A stretch of DNA of 64,000 nucleotides from an uncultured Pelagibacteraceae bacterium (GCA_902628635.1 CACONQ010000001.1:62001-126000), one strand, 5' to 3'; numbered from the stretch's first letter, positions 10,286 to 19,199 are shown. Numbers and translations: made by a program. The notes: generated by a model not told the origin, from the sequence alone.

Positions 10286-10359
10286 TGGTACCTTGGGTAG
10301 GTTACGCTCCTACGACTTCGGATCCACAAACCGACGTGATACTATTTCACCACCAAGGC
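10286..10359 (-). tRNA. tRNA-His (anticodon GTG), CCA encoded
   Basis: Hand fold: acceptor GCCTTGG/CCAAGGT, A73, CCA; D-stem GTGA/TCAC; anticodon loop TTGTGGA; T-stem GTAGG/CCTAC with atypical loop AGCGTAA. Confidence 0.85.
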
Positions 10360-10371
10360 GTCCTCTTTCTT

Positions 10372-10377
10372 TTTATA
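10372..10377 (-). promoter_or_regulatory. candidate -10 element (TATAAA) upstream of tRNA-His
   Basis: TATAAA about 12 nt upstream of the tRNA 5' end; -35 not clear. Confidence 0.3.
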
Positions 10378-10404
10378 CTAATTGTTATTAAATTTAAATT
10401 TTAA

Positions 10405-10482
10405 AATGATTAATAGCTGGCTTAGCAGCCATGTAGATTATGTCTGTGTGTTTTTTTAAAGGTGTTTATATTCTTAATCATT
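10405..10482 (-). promoter_or_regulatory. candidate leader RNA structure: 9-bp inverted repeat AATGATTAA/TTAATCATT with internal GGCT/AGCC hairpin
   Basis: 10474-10482 and 10405-10413 are perfect reverse complements; the repeat includes the mini-ORF start codon. Confidence 0.35.
10422..10481 (-). CDS. candidate 19-aa His-containing leader peptide MIKNINTFKKTHRHNLHGC
   Basis: ATG...TAA mini-ORF with three His codons in six residues, upstream of tRNA-His/hisS/hisZ/hisG; no clear Shine-Dalgarno. Confidence 0.3.
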   Translation of the reverse strand: MIKNINTFKKTHRHNLHGC

Positions 10483-10524
10483 GCAATGCTATTTAACACT
10501 TAAATAGATTTATGCAAGAGTAAA

Positions 10525-10566
10525 TTGTATAGGGTACTAGTCTTATGACTAGATACTCCTATACAA
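10525..10566 (-). terminator. long hairpin downstream of cspA
   Basis: ttgtatagg...ctagtc ttat gactag...cctatacaa, long stem with small bulges, 18 nt after the cspA stop. Confidence 0.6.
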
Positions 10567-10584
10567 GTTTTATTTACTGAAAAA

Positions 10585-10797
10585 TTAAGATTTTTTTTGA
10601 AGCTTAACAGCTGAAGGTCCCTTAGGGCCATCTTCTATTTCGAACTGCAGTTCATCACCTTCATTTAAAAAACGAAGTCCTGCATCTCTTACAGCGCTCG
10701 CGTGAACGAACACGTCCTTCTCTTTGTCTTCTCTTTCTATAAATCCGTAGCCCTTTTTACCGTTGAACCACTTGACCTTCCCGTTTAATGTACTCAT
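10585..10797 (-). CDS. cspA: cold-shock protein
   Basis: [24 protein letters not shown]. Confidence 0.95.
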   Translation of the reverse strand: MSTLNGKVKWFNGKKGYGFIEREDKEKDVFVHASAVRDAGLRFLNEGDELQFEIEDGPKGPSAVKLQKKS

Positions 10798-10914
10798 ACT
10801 TATTTTACTCTTTCTTCTTATTGTTAACTTATAGCTAAATTAGCTGATGATTAACTATTAGATTTTAAAATTTATTGCAAGAGTATTATTTAAAGCAAAA
10901 TAGATGGATTAAGG

Positions 10915-10987
10915 TGGGTCCCCCTGGAAACGAACCAGGTCCTAACGCTTTTCAGGCGTTCGTGCGCACCAGCTACACCAGAGACCC
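10915..10987 (-). tRNA. tRNA-Phe (anticodon GAA)
   Basis: Cloverleaf by hand: GGGTCTC/GGGACCC, AACGC CTGAAAA GCGTT, CCTGG TTCGTTT CCAGG; CCA not encoded. Confidence 0.92.
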
Positions 10988-10992
10988 ATGTA

Positions 10993-11208
10993 TTAAAACC
11001 TAAAAATGATTCTTCCTTTTGTTAAATCGTATGGAGTCACCTCTACGGTAACGTTATCTCCTTGAAGAACTCTAATACGATTTTTTCTAAGTTTGCCAGC
11101 CGTATGTGCGGTTACCATATGTCCGTTTTCCAATTTTACCCTGAACATTGCATTTTTCAGTAACTCAATTACTTGACCATTAAATTGCAACAGATCCTGT
11201 TTTGACAA
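10993..11208 (-). CDS. infA: translation initiation factor IF-1
   Basis: [46 protein letters not shown]. Confidence 0.97.
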   Translation of the reverse strand: MSKQDLLQFNGQVIELLKNAMFRVKLENGHMVTAHTAGKLRKNRIRVLQGDNVTVEVTPYDLTKGRIIFRF

Positions 11209-11210
11209 AT

Positions 11211-12485
11211 TTAGTTTCTCCTCATTCTTGATTTTATACTTTGAGTGTGAGCATGTAACTTCTCAAACTCGGAAAGAGTTATAGCTGGATTTCCAATTTT
11301 TTCTACCCCTAATTTACTTAAAGTTACAATAGATATTTTTTTAACAAATTCGCTTAAACTAAGACCAGAACTAAATTTTGCTGAACCTGATGTTGGCAAA
11401 ACGTGATTTGTACCTACAGTATAATCTGAAAGGCTCATTGGAGTATACTGACCGTTACAAATACTTCCAGCATTTATAATTTTATTTACATACTTTTTAA
11501 AATTTCTTACATTTATTTCTAAATGTTCAGGTGACACCTCGTTAATTACTTCGGTTATTTGCTTATCGGATTTTACTTTTATAATTAATCCATTCCTTTT
11601 AAGGGAATTGAAAGCAATTTTTTTTCTTGGAATAGTTTTTAAAATACTTTGAATTCTATTATTAACTTCTTTAATTAAGCTTTTATCTTTTGTAACTAAT
11701 ATGCATTGACTATCAGGATCATGCTCTGCTTGAGACACTAGAGAGGTAGCAACTTGATTTATATCAGTATATTTGTCCGCTAAAACACAAATTTCAGAGG
11801 CTCCACAGTACATTGACTCTGTGCCAACTAAATTTGTTGATAATTGTTTTTTTGCTTCAGCAACAAACTTATTTCCTGGTCCAACTATTTTATTAACCTT
11901 CTGTATGAAAGCCAAGCTTGCAATAGCTTGGGCACCACCCATTGAGTAAATTTCGTTAATACCAACTTTTTTTGCTGCATAAAGTACCGCTGGGTTTAAC
12001 ATTCCATTTATTTTAGGTGTAGCTAAAACTAGTCTTTTTACTTTTGCTATTTTAGCTGGAATAGTATTCATCAAGAGCGTTGATGGTAAATTACCTGGAA
12101 CATAAAATCCAACGGAGCTAATTGGAACATTTTTATATTGTAATTTATTTCCATAACTATCCCTATAAAAAATATCTCCAATTATTTTTTTTTGTTTTAG
12201 ATGAAAATTAAATATTCTTTTATATGCAAAATCTATTGCTTTTTTCACTTTTGGATCTAAATTTTTTATGGATTTTTTAATCTGATCTTTTGAAATATTT
12301 ATTTGTGTATTATTACCAAATCTTAACTCGTATTTTTTTAAAGCCTTAACCTTATTTTTTTTTATATCTTTTAATATATTCTGAACTATGCCGATGTCTT
12401 TATTCTCAGCAAATCTTCTTCTCTCGAGAAAGGTTGATAATTTTTTAAGAGATAAACTATTTTTATAATTCAGTATTTTTATCAT
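11211..12485 (-). CDS. hisD: histidinol dehydrogenase
   Basis: [68 protein letters not shown]. Confidence 0.97.
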   Translation of the reverse strand: MIKILNYKNSLSLKKLSTFLERRRFAENKDIGIVQNILKDIKKNKVKALKKYELRFGNNTQINISKDQIKKSIKNLDPKVKKAIDFAYKRIFNFHLKQKKIIGDIFYRDSYGNKLQYKNVPISSVGFYVPGNLPSTLLMNTIPAKIAKVKRLVLATPKINGMLNPAVLYAAKKVGINEIYSMGGAQAIASLAFIQKVNKIVGPGNKFVAEAKKQLSTNLVGTESMYCGASEICVLADKYTDINQVATSLVSQAEHDPDSQCILVTKDKSLIKEVNNRIQSILKTIPRKKIAFNSLKRNGLIIKVKSDKQITEVINEVSPEHLEINVRNFKKYVNKIINAGSICNGQYTPMSLSDYTVGTNHVLPTSGSAKFSSGLSLSEFVKKISIVTLSKLGVEKIGNPAITLSEFEKLHAHTQSIKSRMRRN

Positions 12486-12879
12486 TTAAACTTTTTTGGT
12501 CCTCTAAAATAACTTCTATTATTTCTGCGGTTAAAGTTATAATTTTATTATTTAAAAACAATAGTGTTATTTCAAAAATATTATTTTTTTTGAATATATC
12601 AATCGATATAAGCTCCAATTCCTCATCTTGATTTTTTTGGTCTATATTTTTTGATTTTGAACCCTGAATATACTCAAATCTTATTATACTGTTTATTTTG
12701 ATTTGAGATTTTTCTATTTCTTTTGCATGTCGATTAATCGATATTAAAAATATTTTATTTTTTTGTAAATATTTTATGTCACTTACTTTTACAATTCCTT
12801 CTGAGCAACATGCTGAAATTATTTGTAAATCCTCTGGAGTTTGGGCAATAATTTTTTTTAAATATGGCTTATTCATCAA
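12463..12879 (-). CDS. DUF2948 family protein
   Basis: Conserved alphaproteobacterial position between murA and hisD; EDLQIISACCSEGIVKVSDIKYL start. Confidence 0.7.
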   Translation of the reverse strand: MMNKPYLKKIIAQTPEDLQIISACCSEGIVKVSDIKYLQKNKIFLISINRHAKEIEKSQIKINSIIRFEYIQGSKSKNIDQKNQDEELELISIDIFKKNNIFEITLLFLNNKIITLTAEIIEVILEDQKSLNDKNTEL

Positions 12880-14141
12880 GATATACGTTTGATATTAACA
12901 CCAATCTTTGTAAGTTTTTTTTCAATTTTTTCGTAACCTCTATCTAAATGGTAAATTCTATTTATTGTAGATTTACCATTAGAAATCATTGCTGCCAAAA
13001 CTAATGCAACTGAAGCTCTCAAATCACTGGACATAACTTCTGCACCAACAAATTTTGTATTACCCCGAATTATTGCTTTATTCTTTTTTACTTGTATATC
13101 GGCACCAAGCCTTTGAAGTTCTCCAACATGAAGAAATCTATTCTCAAAAATATTTTCAGTAATAGTACTTTTCCCATTTGCCCTGCACATTAGAACCATT
13201 AATTGTGATTGCATGTCAGTAGCTACACCAGGCCATTCTTTTGTAACAATATTTTTAATCGGTTTTATTTTTTCAGGTCCAGCTATTGATAATAATTTTT
13301 CATTTATTTTTATTTTTGCTCCGACTTTTTTAAGAAGGTTTAATTCTGTATTTATTAATTTTGGATCAAAACCTTTTATTTTTAAATTTCCTTTTGAAAT
13401 TGTGGCTGCTACACAAAAAGTTCCACATTCGATTCTATCTCCCATAACCGAGTAACTTATTTTCTTCAAAGATTTTACACCTTTTATTTCTACTGTTCTT
13501 TTTCCAACCCATTTAATTTTTGCACCTGCTTGGTTTAAAAAGTTGGTTAAATCATTTTTTATCTCTGGTTCAATAGCACAATTTTTTAATATTGTTTTTC
13601 CATTAGCTAAGGTTGCAGCAAGGATTGCATTCTCAGTTGCTCCAACTGATATTTTGGGGAAAAAAATATTTGAGCCGGTTAATTTTGACTTTGCAAAAGC
13701 ATTTACATATCCCTTTTCAATTTTATAATTCATTCCAAGTTTTTTAAGAGCGTTAAGATGATAGTTTATTGGTCTCGCCCCAATTAAACATCCACCTGGG
13801 AGGGATGTTTTTGCTTTTCCAAATTTTGTTATTAAAGGGCCTAATACTAAAATACCAGCTCTCATAGTTTTTACTAAAGAGTAAGATGCAAAAGTATTTA
13901 TTTTTTTTGATTTCTTAATTACAACAGAATTTGAATTTTTATTTTGTTTAACGTTAAATCCAAGTGATTTTATTAACGACAGCATTGTATCTATATCTCT
14001 TACATTTGGTAAATTTTTAATTTCAACCATTTCATCAAATAATATAGATGCTGCTAAAATGGGGAGAGAAGCATTTTTGCTACCAGATATATTCACTGTT
14101 CCCTTGACTTTACAGGGACCTTTAATCAAAAACTTATCCAT
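12876..14141 (-). CDS. murA: UDP-N-acetylglucosamine 1-carboxyvinyltransferase
   Basis: SGSKNASLPILAASIL, PGGCLIGARPINYHL, EWPGVATDMQSQLM, DLRASVALVLAAM. Confidence 0.97.
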   Translation of the reverse strand: MDKFLIKGPCKVKGTVNISGSKNASLPILAASILFDEMVEIKNLPNVRDIDTMLSLIKSLGFNVKQNKNSNSVVIKKSKKINTFASYSLVKTMRAGILVLGPLITKFGKAKTSLPGGCLIGARPINYHLNALKKLGMNYKIEKGYVNAFAKSKLTGSNIFFPKISVGATENAILAATLANGKTILKNCAIEPEIKNDLTNFLNQAGAKIKWVGKRTVEIKGVKSLKKISYSVMGDRIECGTFCVAATISKGNLKIKGFDPKLINTELNLLKKVGAKIKINEKLLSIAGPEKIKPIKNIVTKEWPGVATDMQSQLMVLMCRANGKSTITENIFENRFLHVGELQRLGADIQVKKNKAIIRGNTKFVGAEVMSSDLRASVALVLAAMISNGKSTINRIYHLDRGYEKIEKKLTKIGVNIKRIS

Positions 14142-14695
14142 TATACTTTAGGTAAAGTTACTCCCTGCTGGTCCATATATTTTCCATTTCTATCTGAATA
14201 GGTAGTATTTGGTCTTTCGTCTCCTTTAAGAAATATAAATTGACAAGCTCCCTCATTTGCATAAATCTTTGCAGGAAGTGGTGTTGTATTTGAAAATTCT
14301 AAAGTCACATGTCCACACCATGATGGTTCTAATGGTGTTACATTCACAATTATTCCGCATCTTGCATAAGTAGATTTTCCAAGACATATTACCAATACAT
14401 CTTCTGGAACTTTAAAATATTCGACTGTACTTGCTAGCACAAAAGAATTTGGCGGTATTATGCATTCTTTTCCTTTTTTACTAATGAAGCTTGTAGGTTT
14501 AAAGTTTTTTGGATCTACTATCTCAGTATTTACATTGGTAAAAATCTTAAATTCATCAGCTACTCTTGCGTCATACCCGTACGATGAAACTCCGTAAGAA
14601 ATGCTGTTTCCTCTAATCTGTTTTTCTTCAAATGGAGAGATCATACCTTTATCTTTAGCCATTCTCGTAATCCATTTGTCTGAAAGGACTGGCAT
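14141..14695 (-). CDS. dcd: dCTP deaminase
   Basis: [55 protein letters not shown]. Confidence 0.96.
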   Translation of the reverse strand: MPVLSDKWITRMAKDKGMISPFEEKQIRGNSISYGVSSYGYDARVADEFKIFTNVNTEIVDPKNFKPTSFISKKGKECIIPPNSFVLASTVEYFKVPEDVLVICLGKSTYARCGIIVNVTPLEPSWCGHVTLEFSNTTPLPAKIYANEGACQFIFLKGDERPNTTYSDRNGKYMDQQGVTLPKV

Positions 14696-14797
14696 TTATT
14701 TATTCTTTTTCTTATTTTTTTTTTGGAAAATTTTTCTTTTTCTTAAATTTTTTTTTAATGCATTACTTAATTTAAGGTCCCTGCTTTTATTTGTCAT
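14696..14797 (-). CDS. small basic hypothetical protein (33 aa, MTNKSRDLKLSNALKKNLRKRKIFQKKNKKKNK)
   Basis: Fills the gap exactly between the 69-aa ORF and dcd on the same strand; stop abuts dcd start. Confidence 0.4.
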   Translation of the reverse strand: MTNKSRDLKLSNALKKNLRKRKIFQKKNKKKNK

Positions 14798-14996
14798 TTT
14801 TTTTTTCAGGGTTTGTTAAGTCTTCAAGTGTAATGGGTTTTGCAATATCATGCATATTAGATTCACTTTTTGTTTGTTTAAAACCTTCCTTAGCAGCTCT
14901 TTTCGCTCTTCTCTCAGCAAGTTTTTTCTCCCTTTTGGCTTGCTTCTCCATCGCTTTAGCTCCTCGAGTAGATTTGTAATCGTAGTGAATTCCCAT
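14787..14996 (-). CDS. small hypothetical charged protein (69 aa)
   Basis: Same-strand ORF upstream of dcd; MGIHYDYKSTRGAKAMEKQAKREKKLAERRAKRAAKEG. Confidence 0.6.
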   Translation of the reverse strand: MGIHYDYKSTRGAKAMEKQAKREKKLAERRAKRAAKEGFKQTKSESNMHDIAKPITLEDLTNPEKKNDK

Positions 14997-15093
14997 AACA
15001 TATCCTTGAATATTTATAGACTATTTTTCACAAAAATTAAGGCAATAATTTGAAAAAACTAATTTTATACAGTAAATATATCGTTTCCTAAAT

Positions 15094-15169
15094 GCCCCTT
15101 TAACTCAGGTAGTAGAGTATTTCCATGGTAAGGAAAAAGTCGTCCGTGCAAGTCGGGCAAGGGGCACCA
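15094..15169 (+). tRNA. tRNA-Thr (anticodon GGT), CCA encoded
   Basis: GCCCCTT/AAGGGGC, ACTC/GAGT, TTTCC ATGGTAA GGAAA, GTCCG TGCAAGT CGGGC, A73+CCA. Confidence 0.9.
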
Positions 15170-15892
15170 CTACCTTTTAAAAAAGTATTTTCTCAAAATA
15201 AATGTAATTCCAAATAAAAATATTATTGCAAATATGGGCAAATAAATTTCTTTAGACTGTAAAAGATCCAAAATTTTTGGAAGGTTGTCGCTCTCGTAAA
15301 TTTTTTTTTCTATTGCAGATCCAAGTGAGCAAACTATGAAAGCTTGTATAATTACTCCTATTAAAGTTCCAAAAAAATAAAACTTTAATTTTATATCAAA
15401 CAAAACTGGAATTAGGTTTTGTATTTGAGTTGGTATACCTCCTATAAATCTTAAAATAGCAACAGCAAAAAATTGATTTTCTTTTATTTTATTATTTAAA
15501 TATTCAAAATTATTTTGGATTTTTTCTTTAATAAAATCTTTGAAAAAAAAGTTTGCAACTATAAAAGTAACACTTGCACCTAATGCAAATGTCAAAGAAA
15601 ATATTGCAGTTCCTAAATATGGTCCAAAAATAAAACCACAAATTAATCCTAGTGGGAAACCAAATCCTTGAAGTACAGATATCCAAATTATTCCAAATAT
15701 TACAAAACTTATAAATGTATAAATTAAATTGTTTTGTCTAAATTCTATTAAATACTCTGTATTTGATTTGATGAAACTATAGGATGTAAGCTCCTTTATA
15801 CCGATTTTTGTTATTAGCAAATATAAAAATATTCCTAAGAATACAATATATGAGATGCCTAATATAATTTTTAATTTTTTCATTGTTTGCAT
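15170..15892 (-). CDS. TVP38/TMEM64 (SNARE-associated/DedA-like) family membrane protein
   Basis: GFPLGLICGFIFGPYLGTAIFSLTFALGASVTFIVANFFFKDFI, RFIGGIPTQIQN. Confidence 0.8.
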   Translation of the reverse strand: MQTMKKLKIILGISYIVFLGIFLYLLITKIGIKELTSYSFIKSNTEYLIEFRQNNLIYTFISFVIFGIIWISVLQGFGFPLGLICGFIFGPYLGTAIFSLTFALGASVTFIVANFFFKDFIKEKIQNNFEYLNNKIKENQFFAVAILRFIGGIPTQIQNLIPVLFDIKLKFYFFGTLIGVIIQAFIVCSLGSAIEKKIYESDNLPKILDLLQSKEIYLPIFAIIFLFGITFILRKYFFKR

Positions 15893-15949
15893 ATTATAAA
15901 TTTTACATTATAAGTACTAAAAATTTTAATACTACTTAATTGAAATCTT

Positions 15950-16084
15950 ATGAAAAGAACCTATCAACCAAGTAAATTAGTCAGAAAAAGAAGACATGGA
16001 TTTAGATCAAAAATGAATTCTAAGGGTGGTAGAAAATTGTTAGCAAGACGAAGGGCTAAAGGTAGAAAAAAACTAACTGTTTAA
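15950..16084 (+). CDS. rpmH: 50S ribosomal protein L34
   Basis: [44 protein letters not shown] read by hand (44 aa, below ORF-track cutoff); upstream of rnpA. Confidence 0.97.
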   Translation: MKRTYQPSKLVRKRRHGFRSKMNSKGGRKLLARRRAKGRKKLTV

Positions 16085-16428
16085 TGAAATCTAAGATAGT
16101 TAGTCTTTCTAAAAATACAGAATTTTTATCACTTTTGAGTGGAAAAAAAATTGTAAATAAATATTCAACAATATTTTATAAAAAACTTAAGAATAAAAAT
16201 TATAAATTTTTAAATATAAGTTTTGTTGCTAAAAAAAAATTGGGAAATGCAGTAATAAGAAATAAAATTAAAAGAAGATTAAGAAATATATTTGACGGAA
16301 TAGTCAAAAATAACGAGGTGAACTTTGAATATTCCTATTTATTTATAGCAAAAAAAAATGTTTTTGATGATGATTTTGAAAAAATTAAGGGTATTTTAAC
16401 GTCTGATTTAAAAAAAATAAAAAAGTAA
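16084..16428 (+). CDS. rnpA: ribonuclease P protein component
   Basis: AKKKLGNAVIRNKIKRRLRNIF motif; rpmH-rnpA-yidD-yidC order. Confidence 0.92.
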   Translation: MKSKIVSLSKNTEFLSLLSGKKIVNKYSTIFYKKLKNKNYKFLNISFVAKKKLGNAVIRNKIKRRLRNIFDGIVKNNEVNFEYSYLFIAKKNVFDDDFEKIKGILTSDLKKIKK

Positions 16429-16429
16429 A

Positions 16430-16666
16430 ATGAAGTTTATTATTATAAAAATAATTAAAATCTATAAGTTATTTATATCTCCATACATTGGTAATAATTG
16501 TAGATACCTTCCAACATGCTCGGATTATTTTATTGATTGTTTAAATGAGTTTGGACTTTTTAAAGGTTTTTTTCTGGGTTTAAAAAGAGTTTTATCATGC
16601 CATCCAATTAAATTTCTTGGGGGTGGTCAAGGGTTTGATCCAGTAAAAAGAAAGAAAGTTAAATAA
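16430..16666 (+). CDS. yidD: membrane protein insertion efficiency factor YidD
   Basis: YKLFISPYIGNNCRYLPTCSDYFIDCLNEFG..KGFFLGLKRVLSCHP. Confidence 0.95.
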   Translation: MKFIIIKIIKIYKLFISPYIGNNCRYLPTCSDYFIDCLNEFGLFKGFFLGLKRVLSCHPIKFLGGGQGFDPVKRKKVK

Positions 16667-16668
16667 TT

Positions 16669-18345
16669 ATGGACTCAAAAAATGTAATTGCAGCAATTTC
16701 ATTGAGTGCAGCTGTAATAATTTTATATTCTCTTTTCTTTGCACCAAGTCCGCAGGAACTTAATAAAATAAATAAAGATAACGTTAAAAATGAATTAAGT
16801 TCTGAAACTCCTATGCTTGAGGAAAATAATAAGTTAACTGAAGTATCAAGGATAGATGCTTTAAATTTAAATAAAAGATTTAGTTTCAAAAATAAACAGA
16901 TGACAGGATCAATATCATTAATAGGTGGAGTTATTGATGATTTAACTTTTGAAAACTACACGCAGACACTCAATGGAAACGATAAAATTGTATTATTAAA
17001 TCCAAAACAAGTTAAAAACGGTTACTTTGTTGAGACAGGATGGGTAACAAATAATAAAAATATAGATATTCCTAATTCCAAAACAGAGTGGAGTATTAGT
17101 GGTAATAATAAACTTACACCAAATAATCCTGTTACATTGGTTTGGAAAAATAATCAAAATTTAGAATTTCAAAAAACTTTCAATATTGATGATAATTTTC
17201 TATTTAATGTTGACCAAAAAATCATTAATAAATCTGAAAAAATATTTAATTTCTATCCATATGGCCAGATCATAAGAAATGAAGCTCCAGATGTTACAAA
17301 TTTTTATATCCTGCATGAGGGACTTATAGGTGTTTTTGATGAAGAACTTGTTGAAGAGGATTACGATGATATTGTAGATAAAAAATTTTCAAGAAATGCA
17401 GATCAAGGTTGGTTTGGAATTACTGATAAGTACTGGATCACAACACTTATACCAGATAACAACAAAGAATTTAGATCAGACTTTGATTTTAAAAATAAAT
17501 TTAGAGCTAGCTACATAGAAACCGAGCCAATGGAAATTGATGCAAATAGTACTATTACAAGTAATACGAATATAATTATCGCAGCTAAAGAAGTAAATAT
17601 AATTGATGGTTATGCTGAAAGTTTAAAAATAAATAAGTTTGATTTAGCAATTGACTGGGGTTGGTTTTATTTTTTTACAAAAAATTTCTTTTTCGCTATT
17701 GATTATTTTTTCAAGCTAACTGGTAATTTTGGTATTGCAATTGTATTAATAACAATTTGTATAAGAGTCGTTTTCTTTCCACTTGCAAATTACTCGTTTA
17801 GATCGATGGCAAAAATGAAAGTCCTTCAACCTGAGATGACCAGATTAAAAGAGCTTCACAAAGACGATAAGATGAAATTGCAACAGGCTATGATGGCTTT
17901 GTATAAAAAAGAGGGAGTTAATCCTGTTTCTGGTTGTTTACCTATTTTTATACAAATACCTTTCTTTTTTGCCATTTATAAAGTTTTATTTGTTACACTC
18001 GAAATGAGACATCAACCATTTTTTGGATGGATTAAAGATTTATCAGAGCGCGATCCAACTTCAATTTTTAATTTATTTGGATTAATACCCTGGGACCCAC
18101 CCTCTTTTTTAATAATTGGGATTTGGCCATGTTTAATGGGACTAACGATGTATTTACAACAAAAACTTAATCCAACTCCTCCTGACCCTATACAACAAAA
18201 AATATTTATGTTCTTTCCTTTGTTTTTAACAATAATTTTAGCTCCTTTTCCTTCAGGATTAGTTATTTATTGGACAATAAATAACGTGCTAACTATGGCT
18301 CAGCAGCTAGTTATTATGAAACAAACAAAAGTTAAAACTAATTAA
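16669..18345 (+). CDS. yidC: membrane protein insertase YidC
   Basis: N-terminal TM, periplasmic domain, NYSFRSMAKMKVLQPEM, GCLPIFIQIPFFFAIYKVLF. Confidence 0.97.
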   Translation: MDSKNVIAAISLSAAVIILYSLFFAPSPQELNKINKDNVKNELSSETPMLEENNKLTEVSRIDALNLNKRFSFKNKQMTGSISLIGGVIDDLTFENYTQTLNGNDKIVLLNPKQVKNGYFVETGWVTNNKNIDIPNSKTEWSISGNNKLTPNNPVTLVWKNNQNLEFQKTFNIDDNFLFNVDQKIINKSEKIFNFYPYGQIIRNEAPDVTNFYILHEGLIGVFDEELVEEDYDDIVDKKFSRNADQGWFGITDKYWITTLIPDNNKEFRSDFDFKNKFRASYIETEPMEIDANSTITSNTNIIIAAKEVNIIDGYAESLKINKFDLAIDWGWFYFFTKNFFFAIDYFFKLTGNFGIAIVLITICIRVVFFPLANYSFRSMAKMKVLQPEMTRLKELHKDDKMKLQQAMMALYKKEGVNPVSGCLPIFIQIPFFFAIYKVLFVTLEMRHQPFFGWIKDLSERDPTSIFNLFGLIPWDPPSFLIIGIWPCLMGLTMYLQQKLNPTPPDPIQQKIFMFFPLFLTIILAPFPSGLVIYWTINNVLTMAQQLVIMKQTKVKTN

Positions 18346-18347
18346 AA

Positions 18348-19199
18348 TTGATGGATCTCCAAAAAATTTTACCTGAGGCAGGACCTCCAGCTGACCAAGT
18401 ATCAAAATATATTGCGAAGTATAAAAATGATTTAATAGTCATTAAATATGGAGGAAATGTTTTTATAGATAGAGAAATATTTAATAACTTTATTGAGGAT
18501 ATAAGTATTCTCAGCAAACTAGGTATTTCAATAGTTATAATTCACGGTGGAGGACCAAGAATAAAAAGAGAGCTTGATAAATCAAATATTGAGTCAAAAT
18601 TTATTAGAGGTTTAAGAGTAACTAGTGAAAAAATTATAAATATTGTTGAAAAAGTCTTGATCGAATTTAATAAAGATATTGTATCTTCATTAAGTGAAAA
18701 GGGAATCAAAGCGATATCTTTAAACACCCAAGAAAATAATGTAATTAATGTTGTGCCTGAGTCTGAAGAGCTAGGTTTTGTTGGGATACCTGATAAAATT
18801 AACGTTGATATAATTAAAAATAAAATTAATCAGAAATTAATTCCGGTTATTTCTCCTCTAGGGTTAGGAAAGAATAATCAATCATATAATATTAATGGAG
18901 ATAATGCTGCTGGAGCTATCGCCAAATCTTTAAAATCTAGAAGACTACTATTGATGACTAATGTCGAAGGAGTATTAAACAAAAATAGCAAATTGATAAA
19001 TGAAATTTCGTCTTTAGAGATTACAGACATGATAAAAGATGGAACTATTACTGAAGGAATGATTCCTAAAATCAATACCTGTCTAGATGCAATTAATAAT
19101 GGTGTAACTGCTGTTGCAATTATTGATGGAAGAAAAAAACACTCTGTATTATTTGAAATTTTCTCCGACAAAGGTTCAGGAACATTAATTCGAAAATGA
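18348..19199 (+). CDS. argB: acetylglutamate kinase
   Basis: VIKYGGNVF, IIHGGGPRIK, NINGDNAAGAIAKSL, GMIPKINTCLDAINNGV; TTG 18348 or ATG 18351 start. Confidence 0.95.
   Translation: MMDLQKILPEAGPPADQVSKYIAKYKNDLIVIKYGGNVFIDREIFNNFIEDISILSKLGISIVIIHGGGPRIKRELDKSNIESKFIRGLRVTSEKIINIVEKVLIEFNKDIVSSLSEKGIKAISLNTQENNVINVVPESEELGFVGIPDKINVDIIKNKINQKLIPVISPLGLGKNNQSYNINGDNAAGAIAKSLKSRRLLLMTNVEGVLNKNSKLINEISSLEITDMIKDGTITEGMIPKINTCLDAINNGVTAVAIIDGRKKHSVLFEIFSDKGSGTLIRK

Noticed and set aside
10070-10300. Plus-strand 76-aa ORF opposite the hisS start and tRNA-His
   Set aside because: Antisense to confident features with no recognisable motif.
10282-10329. N-terminal extension of the hisS ORF (MWIRSRRSVTYPRYQN)
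   Set aside because: Lies within tRNA-His; HisRS alignment by eye supports the ATG at 10281.
14816-15001. Alternative minus ORF (61 aa) and plus ORFs 14791-14979 and 14850-15053
   Set aside because: Shadow frames of the 69-aa Lys/Arg-rich gene; strong compositional artefact.
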